The notes under the pieces were generated by a model. That model was not told the DNA's origin. It saw only the letters and a program-made list of their open reading frames with translations, and did no database searches. The position numbers were made by a program, and so were the translations under genes. This document shows, piece after piece, positions 34,610-43,452 of a stretch of DNA of 64,000 nucleotides. Source of the stretch: Bacteroidales bacterium (GTDB lineage: Bacteria; Bacteroidota; Bacteroidia; Bacteroidales; Muribaculaceae); the NCBI GenBank assembly GCA_003150235.1, contig QAMW01000029.1, positions 1-64,000 of the forward strand, in the 5' to 3' direction. The stretch's first letter is position 1, and every line of letters begins with the position of its first letter.

Positions 34610-37039
34610 TTATTTTACGGTAATGGTGGCGGTTGCGGAACGTACACCGGGGGCAGTCGCCGTGAAGCGGAGAGTGCCTGGGGTGGTGGCACTGCGTGCT
34701 ATCGCGGTGGCGGCTCCGCTGAACAGCTTCATTTTAGGATTCTGGAACGGAAGCAGGCAGGTAGGGTCGCCGTTGGCTGTCGCCTCAAACTGCCCCGCGC
34801 CGTCAACCTTGAAGCTGACCATGCGGCTGTCGTCGGGTACGATATTTCCATCCCTGTCGGCTACCTGTACGGTGAAGTAGACAAGCTCGTCGCCGTCGGC
34901 TGCGATAGTGTCACGGTTAGGCGTCACTACAAGATGATGAGGCTTACCGGCGGTCCTTACAATCTTCTCGGCTACTTGATTGCCGTCATTGTCATAGGCT
35001 ATCACTTTAAGTTCGCCCGGCTCATAGACGGTTTCGTTCCACATGAGGCGGTAACGGTTCTGATATGTGGAGTCGTTTTTCTCGCGCATACCCTGACTTT
35101 TGCCGTTGATGAAAAGCTCGGCTTTGGGATAGCTCGTGTAGACAAATACCGGTGTCACTTCGCCTTCCCTTCCTTTCCAGTTCCAGTGAGGAAGCACGTG
35201 GAGGGTGGGCGATTGCTCGTTCCACTTCGACCGGTAGAGATAGTAGCGGTCTTTAGGCAGAGAGGCAAGGTCAATGATGCCGAACACGGAGCTATGGTTT
35301 GGCCATGCATCGGTGTCGTAAGGCGTAGGCTCTCCGAGATAGTCGAAGCCAGTCCACACGAATTGTCCCATCACGTAATCCTTGTCATCATCCATGGCGA
35401 AGTCAATGTCGGGGGTGTTTGACCAGTTGCATGCCTCGTTGTCGTAGCTCGACGACTGATGGTCGGGGTGCATGACCTGCTCCTGCCCGCGGAATATCAC
35501 GGGGAAGTGGTAGACACCGCGCGATGACACAGTCGATGCCGTTTCGGAACCTAATATGAGTTTCTGCGGCAATATATCGTAAGCCTTTTCGTAATATTGC
35601 GGCTTGTAGTTGAAGCCGGGGATGTCGAGCGAGGCAGCAAACCCGTTGTCGAGCACCGCGCCTATCTGGTCCATGCCGCAGGTCACGGGGCGTGTCGGGT
35701 CAAGGGAGTGTACAAGGTCCTGTAGCATTACCAGTTCCTCGACTCCTCCGGGCCCCCACTGGCTCGGCACCTCATTGCCTATGGACCACATGACCACGGA
35801 AGGATTGTTGCGGTAATGCTTCACCATGTTGGTGATATCCTTGTCGGCCCACTCGGTGAAATATGACCCGTAACCGTTGGGTGATTTCGGTCGGAAGCTC
35901 CAGTCGTCAAAAGGCTCTATCATGAGCATGATGCCCATCTCGTCACATAGCTCGACAAGCTCCGGAGCAGGCATGTTGTGGGCGGTGCGCACGGCGTTGA
36001 CACCCATGTCCTGAAGCAGTTCGAGCTGATGGCGCAATGCCGACCGGTTTACAGCCGCACCGAGCGGCCCGAGGTCATGGTGGTTACATACACCTTTGAA
36101 TTTGGTAGGCTCTCCATTGAGGAAAAATCCTTTTTCGGGGATAAACTCAAGGCGGCGTATTCCGAAGCGTGTATCGTAGGAATCGGTCTGCTTTCCGTCA
36201 ACATATATATTGGTGCGTGCCGTGTATAGATACGGATGTTCGGGCGACCAGAGATGCGGGGTGTTGACGAGGAAATTCTGCACCATCGGCTGCCCGTGGT
36301 AATAATACGGGGCACTGTTGTCGGCAACGACCTTGCCTTCCGGATCGACAATCTCGGTGGTTATCGACACACCTTTCTGTCCTTTCTGCAATCCGTCAAG
36401 CTCGATTTCCAGACGTACCGATGCGCGGTCCTTGTCGACATCGGGAGTTGTTACGTAGGTTCCCCATACAGGTACATGAACGTCATCGGTGGTGGTGAGG
36501 TGGACATTGCGATATAGTCCCGCGCCCGGATACCACCGTGAGGCGCGCTCGTGGTTTTCAAGCTTTACAAGCAGGTCGTTGGAGCCGGGGCGCACGAGAG
36601 AGTCGATATTGAGATAAAACGAGTTGTAGCCGTAGCGCCACAGGCCCGCTTTCTTGCCGTTGACATAGACTACGGGATTGCTCATGGCACCGTCAAAAAG
36701 GAGGGTGAAATCTCTCGACGTGGTGTCAGCCACGTTAAATGTCGTGCGATACGTGCCTTTCCCTATAAATGGGAGTCCGCCTGTACGTCCGGTCTTCCAG
36801 GTCTCTTCTTTCTCTCCGTTTTGTTCCACGGCAACACGCTGTATGTCGTTTTCGCGATCAAACGGACCGTATATCGCCCAGTCGTGGGGTATTGCGACTT
36901 TCTGCCACTTTGTATCGGCGGTAGAGATGCCCTTGGTAAATTCCCATTCTTTCAGTGTGACTGACTCGCGCCCTGCAGTCGCGGTCAATGCTACCGATGC
37001 GGCGAGAAACGCCGCTATATGTTTTATGTTGTTATTCAT
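34610..37039 (-). CDS. GH2 beta-galactosidase
   Basis: An exported family GH2 enzyme of 809 aa. After a signal peptide (FLAASVALTATAG) come the sugar-binding domain (GGLPFIGKGTYRTTF, about 90), the immunoglobulin-like domain, and the TIM barrel with GVCNHHDLGPLG and RTAHNMPAPELVELCDEMG. The acid/base is Glu423 in WSIGNEVPSQWG, and the nucleophile is Glu499 in LILGSETAS. C-terminal Big-type domains follow. The GRES and DWSFRPKSPNG features are those of Bacteroides GH2 galactosidases. Its start overlaps the end of the GH53 gene by 8 bp, so it probably finishes the galactooligosaccharides released by GH53. Beta-galactosidase activity is inferred from this pairing. Confidence 0.9.
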   Translation of the reverse strand: MNNNIKHIAAFLAASVALTATAGRESVTLKEWEFTKGISTADTKWQKVAIPHDWAIYGPFDRENDIQRVAVEQNGEKEETWKTGRTGGLPFIGKGTYRTTFNVADTTSRDFTLLFDGAMSNPVVYVNGKKAGLWRYGYNSFYLNIDSLVRPGSNDLLVKLENHERASRWYPGAGLYRNVHLTTTDDVHVPVWGTYVTTPDVDKDRASVRLEIELDGLQKGQKGVSITTEIVDPEGKVVADNSAPYYYHGQPMVQNFLVNTPHLWSPEHPYLYTARTNIYVDGKQTDSYDTRFGIRRLEFIPEKGFFLNGEPTKFKGVCNHHDLGPLGAAVNRSALRHQLELLQDMGVNAVRTAHNMPAPELVELCDEMGIMLMIEPFDDWSFRPKSPNGYGSYFTEWADKDITNMVKHYRNNPSVVMWSIGNEVPSQWGPGGVEELVMLQDLVHSLDPTRPVTCGMDQIGAVLDNGFAASLDIPGFNYKPQYYEKAYDILPQKLILGSETASTVSSRGVYHFPVIFRGQEQVMHPDHQSSSYDNEACNWSNTPDIDFAMDDDKDYVMGQFVWTGFDYLGEPTPYDTDAWPNHSSVFGIIDLASLPKDRYYLYRSKWNEQSPTLHVLPHWNWKGREGEVTPVFVYTSYPKAELFINGKSQGMREKNDSTYQNRYRLMWNETVYEPGELKVIAYDNDGNQVAEKIVRTAGKPHHLVVTPNRDTIAADGDELVYFTVQVADRDGNIVPDDSRMVSFKVDGAGQFEATANGDPTCLLPFQNPKMKLFSGAATAIARSATTPGTLRFTATAPGVRSATATITVK

Positions 37040-38099
37040 ATATCGGAAGGTTTTTCTTGAATGTGTCGAGTGCCTGTGTGGGTGTGCCGTTGATGAAACA
37101 TCCCTTGTCGTAGCCGCCGTTGTAGCCCGACGGTGCTTCCGGTTCCCAATAGAATACGCCTTTCACGTCAAGCGACGCGCAATCGTCAATAAGTGCGGAG
37201 AGCATACGGTCAAATGCCTCTCCCTGATTGTATGGCATGCCGATTTCGCATATCATCACCGGTTTTCCGTAGGTGGCGGTGACGTTGCGTATGTTGTTTA
37301 CCATGTCGGAGAGAAGTTTCTCCCAGTTGGAGGCGTCGGGGTAAAGCGACATGCCGATCATGTCATATTTCGCGCCGGCGGCTTTCAGCTTGCCGAACAG
37401 TTCGCGGTAATGCCATCCGTTGTCGCCCTCGTCGCAGTGTACTATCACGATTGAGCCGGGAAAATCAGCCTTCACCGCGTCATAGCCGGTGTTGACAAGC
37501 TCGACGAAATCTGCGTCAAGTTTGCCGAGGGGATACATCATGCCGGTACGTGTCTCGTTACCGATTTGCACCCAGGCGGGTGTGATGCCCTCTTTCTTGA
37601 GAGCGCCGAGCATGTCGTGGATATGTGCCGTCATCAGTGATTTCACCTCATTGAGCGATTTCCCTTTCCATGCCTCCGGCATTTCCTGGTGTCCCGGGTC
37701 CGCCCATGTGTCGCTGAAATGGAAATCAATCATCAGACGCATACCGAGCGCATCGGCGCGTCGCGCCTTCACCATCACGTCGTCGATATTGTTCCAACCG
37801 TCTTTGGGGTTGACCCATACGCGCAGACGTATGGCATTGACCCCGCAATCGTCGCGGAGCAGTTGCATGCACTCTTTCTCCCTTCCGTCGGGTGAGTAAA
37901 ACTTCTCGCCTTCTGCCTCAAGCTGGGTGAGCCAGCTAACATCGGCTCCACGGGCAAATTTGCCGTGGACTACCTCTGCTGGTGGAGTGGCGGGTTTATC
38001 ATTGGGGTCGGGATTGTCTTTGTCATCGCCGCATGCAGTGAGCGGCAGGGCTGCAAGGAATAGAAACATGCAGCCAGCAAGTATGAGGTATTTTTTCAT
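37032..38099 (-). CDS. GH53 arabinogalactan endo-beta-1,4-galactanase
   Basis: A 355-aa lipoprotein (lipobox LTAC, Cys23) that cuts beta-1,4-galactan side chains of pectin at the cell surface or in the periplasm. The TIM barrel has FARGADVSWLTQLEAEG, NAIRLRVWVNPKDG, MIDFHFSDTWADPGHQ, the acid/base Glu182 in WVQIGNET, the nucleophile Glu285 in VMICEIG, and GVFYWEPEAPSGYNGGYDKGCF. A short linker rich in D, P and N separates the lipid anchor from the catalytic domain. The ATG at 38099 gives a standard lipoprotein signal; the open frame runs 17 codons further. It is the first gene of the GH53-GH2 pair, divergent from tdk. Confidence 0.95.
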   Translation of the reverse strand: MKKYLILAGCMFLFLAALPLTACGDDKDNPDPNDKPATPPAEVVHGKFARGADVSWLTQLEAEGEKFYSPDGREKECMQLLRDDCGVNAIRLRVWVNPKDGWNNIDDVMVKARRADALGMRLMIDFHFSDTWADPGHQEMPEAWKGKSLNEVKSLMTAHIHDMLGALKKEGITPAWVQIGNETRTGMMYPLGKLDADFVELVNTGYDAVKADFPGSIVIVHCDEGDNGWHYRELFGKLKAAGAKYDMIGMSLYPDASNWEKLLSDMVNNIRNVTATYGKPVMICEIGMPYNQGEAFDRMLSALIDDCASLDVKGVFYWEPEAPSGYNGGYDKGCFINGTPTQALDTFKKNLPIYE

Positions 38100-38237
38100 G
38101 AGTTTTGGTATTATATAATGTATAACGTGATTGCGGATGAAAAATTGCATGTAGGTTGCGGCTCGTAAAAAGTGATGATTAAATTATGACTATTCCAACT
38201 ATTATGAATAACTTTACGTTAATAAATATATACAAAT

Positions 38238-38879
38238 ATGAACCGGAAAGGGAAATTATATTTTCGTTACGGCACAATGGGCTCGGCTAAGACCGCACTG
38301 CTGCTTACGACTGCTTATAACTTTGAAGAGCGTAAGATGACTTATGCGTGTCTGAAACCTGTCGTGGACACGCGTGAGAAAGAAAATGTGATACGTTCGC
38401 GCATAGGCATCGAGCGGAAATGTCTTTGGATTTATCCCGACACCGACCTTTACCTTCTCGCCCAGGAACTTTTCGAGCAGACGATGACGGTGATTGACTG
38501 GTTTCTTATCGATGAGGCGCAGTTTCTGTCAGCCGACCAGGTCGACCAGCTTGCCCGCGTGGTCGATGACTACGGAAGCAATGTGATATGCTACGGATTG
38601 CGGACTGATTTCCGCACTCATCTTTTCGAGGGGTCACGCCGGCTTTTTGAGATAGCTGACACGATTGACGAAATAAAGAGCACATGCAGTTGCGGCAGGA
38701 AGACCATCGTCAACGCCCGTATCGACAGTAACGGCGACTTTGTCACCGATGGAAAACAGGTAGAGATAGGTGGCGACGACCGATATATAGCCGTGTGTCG
38801 CAAATGTTGGCGCAACAAGCGCATAGAGCAGTCGGTGCGCGATGCGCTCCCCTTCCTCGACCTGGTGAAAAGCCGGTGA
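38238..38879 (+). CDS. tdk: Thymidine kinase
   Basis: Type II thymidine kinase (213 aa) that phosphorylates thymidine for salvage to dTMP. It has a P-loop-like YGTMGSAKTALLL (residues 11-23), DEAQF with the catalytic glutamate, a lasso/Zn region with CSCGRK and CRKCW (four cysteines), and YIAVCRKC. CYGLRTDFRTHLFEGSRRLFEIADTIDEI is the family block between them. TAACTTTA at 38210-38217 is a near-match to a -7 element upstream. It diverges from the GH53 gene, and the gene downstream is an unrelated DUF3108 protein. Confidence 0.96.
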   Translation: MNRKGKLYFRYGTMGSAKTALLLTTAYNFEERKMTYACLKPVVDTREKENVIRSRIGIERKCLWIYPDTDLYLLAQELFEQTMTVIDWFLIDEAQFLSADQVDQLARVVDDYGSNVICYGLRTDFRTHLFEGSRRLFEIADTIDEIKSTCSCGRKTIVNARIDSNGDFVTDGKQVEIGGDDRYIAVCRKCWRNKRIEQSVRDALPFLDLVKSR

Positions 38880-38915
38880 TGAAAATGATTATGATTTACT
38901 TAAATTATATTGAAG

Positions 38916-39701
38916 ATGATAAGACTTTGTTTGTTCCGTATATTGACCGTCATGATGCTCCTCGGTGCCGTTGCTGCTCCAGCAAGGGTGGCGGCAATCG
39001 ATCTTCCCGACGAGGACTTGAACTACATTATATTATATAAGTGGGGACTTGTCAACAAGGACGCGGCAAGCGCTGTGTTTTCGCTCCGTAGCGACGGCGA
39101 CCACTATTATGCAAGTCTTGCAGCTCGCACATTGCCGTGGGCTGATAAGATTTTCATGGTGCGCGACACTCTCAAGTCGACGATGCTTCGTCAGGGATGT
39201 CTGCCGGAAGTCTACACCAAGATATCTCATGAGGGCTCGCGCTACGGACGTGATGTCGTGAGATATGAGCGCGACGGCAATCAGGTGACCGGTTATGCCG
39301 AGCGGTGGAAGTCGAAAAACGGTGGTCCGGTGACCACAACCGACACCGTGCTCCATGCAACCGGGCGCACGGTCGACATGCTTTCGGTGTTTTATTATCT
39401 GCGTACACTTGACTTTGCCTCGATGTCGCCCGGCTCGGTTGTCAAGATGAATGTGTTTTCAGGCAGAAGCGTCGAGCAGCTTACCGTGCGTTATGACGGC
39501 ATCGAGAATATCAAACTTGGAAAATATACCTGGCGCACGTTTCATATGAGCTTTACTTTCACGCAGAACGGGAAGGTGTCGTCTGACGCTATGGAGACAT
39601 GGATAAGCACCGATGCCTCGCGTATCCCGGTGCAGCTTGAAGGACAGCTCCCGCTCGGAAAGGTGCGCGCCTACTATACAGGTCGTCCCGGTTCCGATTA
39701 A
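38916..39701 (+). CDS. DUF3108 family exported protein
   Basis: A 261-aa protein. Signal peptide IRLCLFRILTVMMLLGAVAAPARVAA. Body motifs LNYIILYKWGLVNKDAASAVFSL, GRTVDMLSVFYYLRTLDFASMSPG and WRTFHMSFTFTQNGKVSSDAMETWISTDASRIPVQLEGQLPLGKVRAYY match the DUF3108 fold, a beta-rich periplasmic protein. The function is unknown; relatives often sit near envelope genes. The ATG at 38916 is preferred over a TTG two codons earlier. The stop precedes the next gene by 35 bp. Confidence 0.88.
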   Translation: MIRLCLFRILTVMMLLGAVAAPARVAAIDLPDEDLNYIILYKWGLVNKDAASAVFSLRSDGDHYYASLAARTLPWADKIFMVRDTLKSTMLRQGCLPEVYTKISHEGSRYGRDVVRYERDGNQVTGYAERWKSKNGGPVTTTDTVLHATGRTVDMLSVFYYLRTLDFASMSPGSVVKMNVFSGRSVEQLTVRYDGIENIKLGKYTWRTFHMSFTFTQNGKVSSDAMETWISTDASRIPVQLEGQLPLGKVRAYYTGRPGSD

Positions 39702-39736
39702 CCGCGACATGTGAAGTATTGCAATGGATTTTTCAG

Positions 39737-40864
39737 ATGAATAAATTATTTTTTCTCACAGCATGTCTGCTGTTCTTTTCCACCGGTTTGTGCGCACAGA
39801 GGTCTTTTGTATTATGGGATAAGGCAAATGCAACCCCCGTGAGCATGGCAAGTGTCTATACTACTTGTGGCGGAAATGTGAAAAACGTGTTCAGCGACCG
39901 GGAGGGGCGAGTGGACATAGATTTTGCATTTGATAGCATCACTGTCTCACATATTAATTATCAGAGGCTATGTATGGCGTCATTCCATGACACTGTATTT
40001 ATGGAGCAGACCATCCGGATTCTGCCGGAGGTAACGGTGTCGGGTGGCGAGCCGGAATGGATCAGACCGCTGCTAATGGATTTTGTAAGGACGAAAGAGG
40101 AGAGATACCGTGGTGATGCGATGTCGTGTTACGAGTATCTGACACAAAATGTCGGCGATACGGTATTGTACCGGTTTGAGAGCAAAGGGCTGCTGAGGAA
40201 GAAAGACCTTTTTGTTATTTCTCCTGAAGAGAGCATCATTACATTTAAAGACAGCACAGCAGGATGTGATTACAGCAATCTTAAAAATACGTTATATCAT
40301 GATTTCGTTTCCGATATGGATGAGAAATTTGTGAAACAGCACGTATTTTATGTGGATGATGAGGCGGATATGTCCGATGACAATATGGTCAGAATCTTGT
40401 TCAAGTCAAAAAAAGGATGGAAAGACTCAGGTTATCTATGTATGGATACAATAAGCAATCTCATACTTCGGGCGAAGCGCTCTACCGGCTTGGAATATAA
40501 CGTGAAAAACCGGACGAATCCTTTTGTGCGTACGGTATTCGGTAATTTGTACGGTCAAAAGTATAGGGACTGGCGGATAGATATAGAGGTGGAATATCGG
40601 CAGAAAGAGGGTATCGCGTATCTCAGTAGCTGTCGTTATGCCAATTATATGCAAGTGGAGTACGATGGGAAAAAGGTGAAAGGAACATACAATTATAATA
40701 TGACCTCGGTTTATAGGGCGCATCCTTGTAAGGAGGAAGATGTCGGCAGCGCAACTTTCCTTGTGCTCCCGCGCCCTTTCGCAATGAAGATTATAATGGG
40801 CAAGAATGAAAAGAGGCAGGAGGCGATGTTACAGAAAGTAAAAAAAGTTTATAAAATTTATTGA
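39737..40864 (+). CDS. Exported protein with carboxypeptidase-regulatory-like N terminus
   Basis: A 375-aa protein with a signal peptide (KLFFLTACLLFFSTGLCAQ). Residues about 25-95 resemble a CarboxypepD_reg-like beta-sandwich: FVLWDKANATPVSMASVYTTCGGNVKNVFSDREGRVDIDF, then ITVSHINYQ and IRILPEVTVSG. The remaining 280 aa has no family I can name; such proteins are common in Bacteroidota and often stand alone without a TonB receptor. It is AT-richer than its neighbours upstream. It lies 35 bp after the DUF3108 gene and 34 bp before GH115. Start at 39737 to give the signal peptide. Confidence 0.75.
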   Translation: MNKLFFLTACLLFFSTGLCAQRSFVLWDKANATPVSMASVYTTCGGNVKNVFSDREGRVDIDFAFDSITVSHINYQRLCMASFHDTVFMEQTIRILPEVTVSGGEPEWIRPLLMDFVRTKEERYRGDAMSCYEYLTQNVGDTVLYRFESKGLLRKKDLFVISPEESIITFKDSTAGCDYSNLKNTLYHDFVSDMDEKFVKQHVFYVDDEADMSDDNMVRILFKSKKGWKDSGYLCMDTISNLILRAKRSTGLEYNVKNRTNPFVRTVFGNLYGQKYRDWRIDIEVEYRQKEGIAYLSSCRYANYMQVEYDGKKVKGTYNYNMTSVYRAHPCKEEDVGSATFLVLPRPFAMKIIMGKNEKRQEAMLQKVKKVYKIY

Positions 40865-40898
40865 TAAAATAGAGGTGAAATCTTATAAGAATATATTT

Positions 40899-43424
40899 AT
40901 GGCTATCAAAAATCAATCAACGCTTTACATTGTCTTGTCGGCGATATGTGTGTTTATCGCGGGACGTATGAACGGGGCTCCGCGCTTTATGTCTTTTGCC
41001 CCGGAGCCTGATACGGCACTCTGTCTTACTCATTCGGGTGACACTGTCATATATGATGATTCAGATTATGAGGGAGTTAAAATCGCGGTGAAAAATCTGC
41101 GTCATGACCTTAAGGAAGTTACGGGAAGCGAATGTGCGCCAATAGTTGTAGCCACTGAAGGCGTGAGCGGTATAGCTGCAAGGTTTGGCGGTATTGCTGA
41201 GCGTCTTAAAGGAAAATGGGAACAATATATCATTACTACGGCACAATATGATGGCAGGAATGTAGTGCTTATACTTGGCTCCGACAAGCGCGGTACTATT
41301 TACGGAATCTACGAACTGTCACGCCAGATCGGAGTGTCGCCGTGGTATTGGTTTGCCGATGCGCCGATACAACGACATGAGTCCCTATATATGAAAAAGG
41401 GTGAATATACCGATGGGGAGCCGGCGGTGAAATATCGCGGTATATTTATAAATGATGAATGGCCGTCATTCGGTACATGGTGCAATAATCACTTCGGAGG
41501 CATAAATTCCCGTGCTTACGAAAAAATTTTTGAATTGCTCCTGCGCCTTAAGGCAAATTATTTCTGGCCGGCAATGTGGGCGAGCCGTTTTAATGAGGAT
41601 GACCCGGAAAGTCCAGTACTCGCCGACCGTATGGGGATTGTGATGGGAACATCTCATCATGAGCCCATGATGAGAGCACATAAAGAGTATGTTGTGAGGA
41701 AAGACAGCGTAGGACCCTGGGATTATTCTGTTAATGCGGAGCGTCTTGACCGCTTTTTTCATGACGGGCTTGAGCGCAATAAGAATTATGAAAATATCAT
41801 CACCATAGGAATGCGTGGTGACGGTGATGTCGCCATGGGTGATGGCAACGATTCCGCCAATATTGCCACTCTCCGAAAAGTTATAGAGGCGCAGCGGAGG
41901 TTGATTGGCGACGTGTACGGGAAACCTTGTAGTGAAGTGCCGCAGCTTTGGGCTATTTTTACCGAGGTGCAGCGTTATTATGATGCCGGATTTACGGTAC
42001 CCGATGATGTGACTTTACTCTTTTGCGATAACAACTGGGGGTACATAAGGCGTAAAGGGAGAGACTTTGAGCGCAGCCGTAGCGGGGGCTTGGGGCTGTA
42101 TTATCATATTGACATGAATGGGGGTCCGTGGAATGACCGTTGGATTAACACGACTACCTATCCAAAACTGAGGGAACAGCTCAATCTTGCATATCGTAGC
42201 GGTCTTGACCGGATATGGATAATAAATGTCGGCGATTTAAAGCCAAAAGAGGCGCCGGTTGATTTCATAATGCGTTATGCATGGAATCCGGAGGAAATCG
42301 GTCCCGGAGATGAACAGGGGTGTCTTGAAGAATTTGCCGGTAGCATATTCGGGGAGGAGCATGCCGTGGAAATTGCTGATATAATGTCAAAATACAGCAA
42401 ATATAATCTTTGGAGAAAACCGGAGGTGCAATATCCCGGTATATTCAATCCGGAAGAGATGAAAGTGACCGGTGAGATGTGGGACAGGTTAATGGCTCGG
42501 ACCGATTCGCTTGGGAAAATAATGCCGGAGGAGGCGAGAGATGCGTTTTTCCAACTTGTACATTATCCTGTAATGGGTAGCGCTACAGTGGCGAAAATCT
42601 ATAATTGTGCCACGTTGGGGGACTCTATCGGGATTGAGCGGCTTATGGAATATGACAGGGAGCTTACTGATTATTATAATAATGAACTTGCCGGCGGTAA
42701 ATGGAGAGGCATGATGCTTGACAATCATATCGGATATGAGAAATGGTCTATCCCTGATAAAAATGTAAATCCTTTGACGCTCGGGCTTAAGTCCGGATAT
42801 AGCGTGATTCCTGATTCGGCAAGCCGTGAATATACATTGATGGCTTATGAGTACACGAAAAAAAGAGATGCCGAGGCGGCAAAATGGATATTTTTACCGG
42901 ACCTCGGTCGTGGAGCGGGATGTATGGGCATAGATAATGTAATGGCTGAGAACGTGACGTTGGATAAAGCCCCGTGGATGAAATATGACGTTGATTTATC
43001 TTCAGCTGGCTACAGTACTATGCTTGCGATAGGGATACTTCCTGTACAGGATGTTTATCCGGAGCGCGGACTGCGTATAGGAGTGCAGCTGGATGACAAT
43101 CCTGTCATGATTATTGATGCGCGTCAGGGAATGCTTGATACATTTGAGGAATACACCGCCGAAAATCTTGTGAGATCTAATGTGCTTCGTCCTTTGCCGA
43201 GAGAAAACACGCTATCCTTGTCAGGTTTTGTCGAGGGTCGCCGGCAGCCTCGCAGGAATGAAGTGTTTGACAATATGCGCTGGCTTGAGGTCCCGGTACG
43301 GGCGACTGCGGGGAAACATCACTTGAAAATATATATGGTTGATCCGGAAATTGTCGTGGAACAGATAGTCGTGAATGCCGACAATGGTAACTACAGCTAT
43401 TTCGGTAACGGTTATTTTAAATAA
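40899..43424 (+). CDS. GH115 alpha-glucuronidase
   Basis: An exported family GH115 enzyme (841 aa) that removes alpha-1,2-linked (4-O-methyl)glucuronic acid from xylan. A signal-like stretch lies at LYIVLSAICVFIAG. Domain A has VVLILGSDKRGTIYGIYELSRQIGVSPWYWFAD. The catalytic TIM barrel has VKYRGIFINDEWPSFGTWC, RLKANYFWPAMWASRFNEDDPES, GIVMGTSHHEPMMRAHKEY, ITIGMRGDGDVAMGDGND, FCDNNWGYIRR and GLYYHIDMNGGPWN. C-terminal helical and beta modules follow. A GTG at 40875 is a possible earlier start; I prefer the ATG at 40899. It is followed at once by GH97, and codon use is AT-richer than upstream. Confidence 0.92.
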   Translation: MAIKNQSTLYIVLSAICVFIAGRMNGAPRFMSFAPEPDTALCLTHSGDTVIYDDSDYEGVKIAVKNLRHDLKEVTGSECAPIVVATEGVSGIAARFGGIAERLKGKWEQYIITTAQYDGRNVVLILGSDKRGTIYGIYELSRQIGVSPWYWFADAPIQRHESLYMKKGEYTDGEPAVKYRGIFINDEWPSFGTWCNNHFGGINSRAYEKIFELLLRLKANYFWPAMWASRFNEDDPESPVLADRMGIVMGTSHHEPMMRAHKEYVVRKDSVGPWDYSVNAERLDRFFHDGLERNKNYENIITIGMRGDGDVAMGDGNDSANIATLRKVIEAQRRLIGDVYGKPCSEVPQLWAIFTEVQRYYDAGFTVPDDVTLLFCDNNWGYIRRKGRDFERSRSGGLGLYYHIDMNGGPWNDRWINTTTYPKLREQLNLAYRSGLDRIWIINVGDLKPKEAPVDFIMRYAWNPEEIGPGDEQGCLEEFAGSIFGEEHAVEIADIMSKYSKYNLWRKPEVQYPGIFNPEEMKVTGEMWDRLMARTDSLGKIMPEEARDAFFQLVHYPVMGSATVAKIYNCATLGDSIGIERLMEYDRELTDYYNNELAGGKWRGMMLDNHIGYEKWSIPDKNVNPLTLGLKSGYSVIPDSASREYTLMAYEYTKKRDAEAAKWIFLPDLGRGAGCMGIDNVMAENVTLDKAPWMKYDVDLSSAGYSTMLAIGILPVQDVYPERGLRIGVQLDDNPVMIIDARQGMLDTFEEYTAENLVRSNVLRPLPRENTLSLSGFVEGRRQPRRNEVFDNMRWLEVPVRATAGKHHLKIYMVDPEIVVEQIVVNADNGNYSYFGNGYFK

Positions 43425-43452
43425 GGTTGATTCTTTGATGGTAATATCTAAT

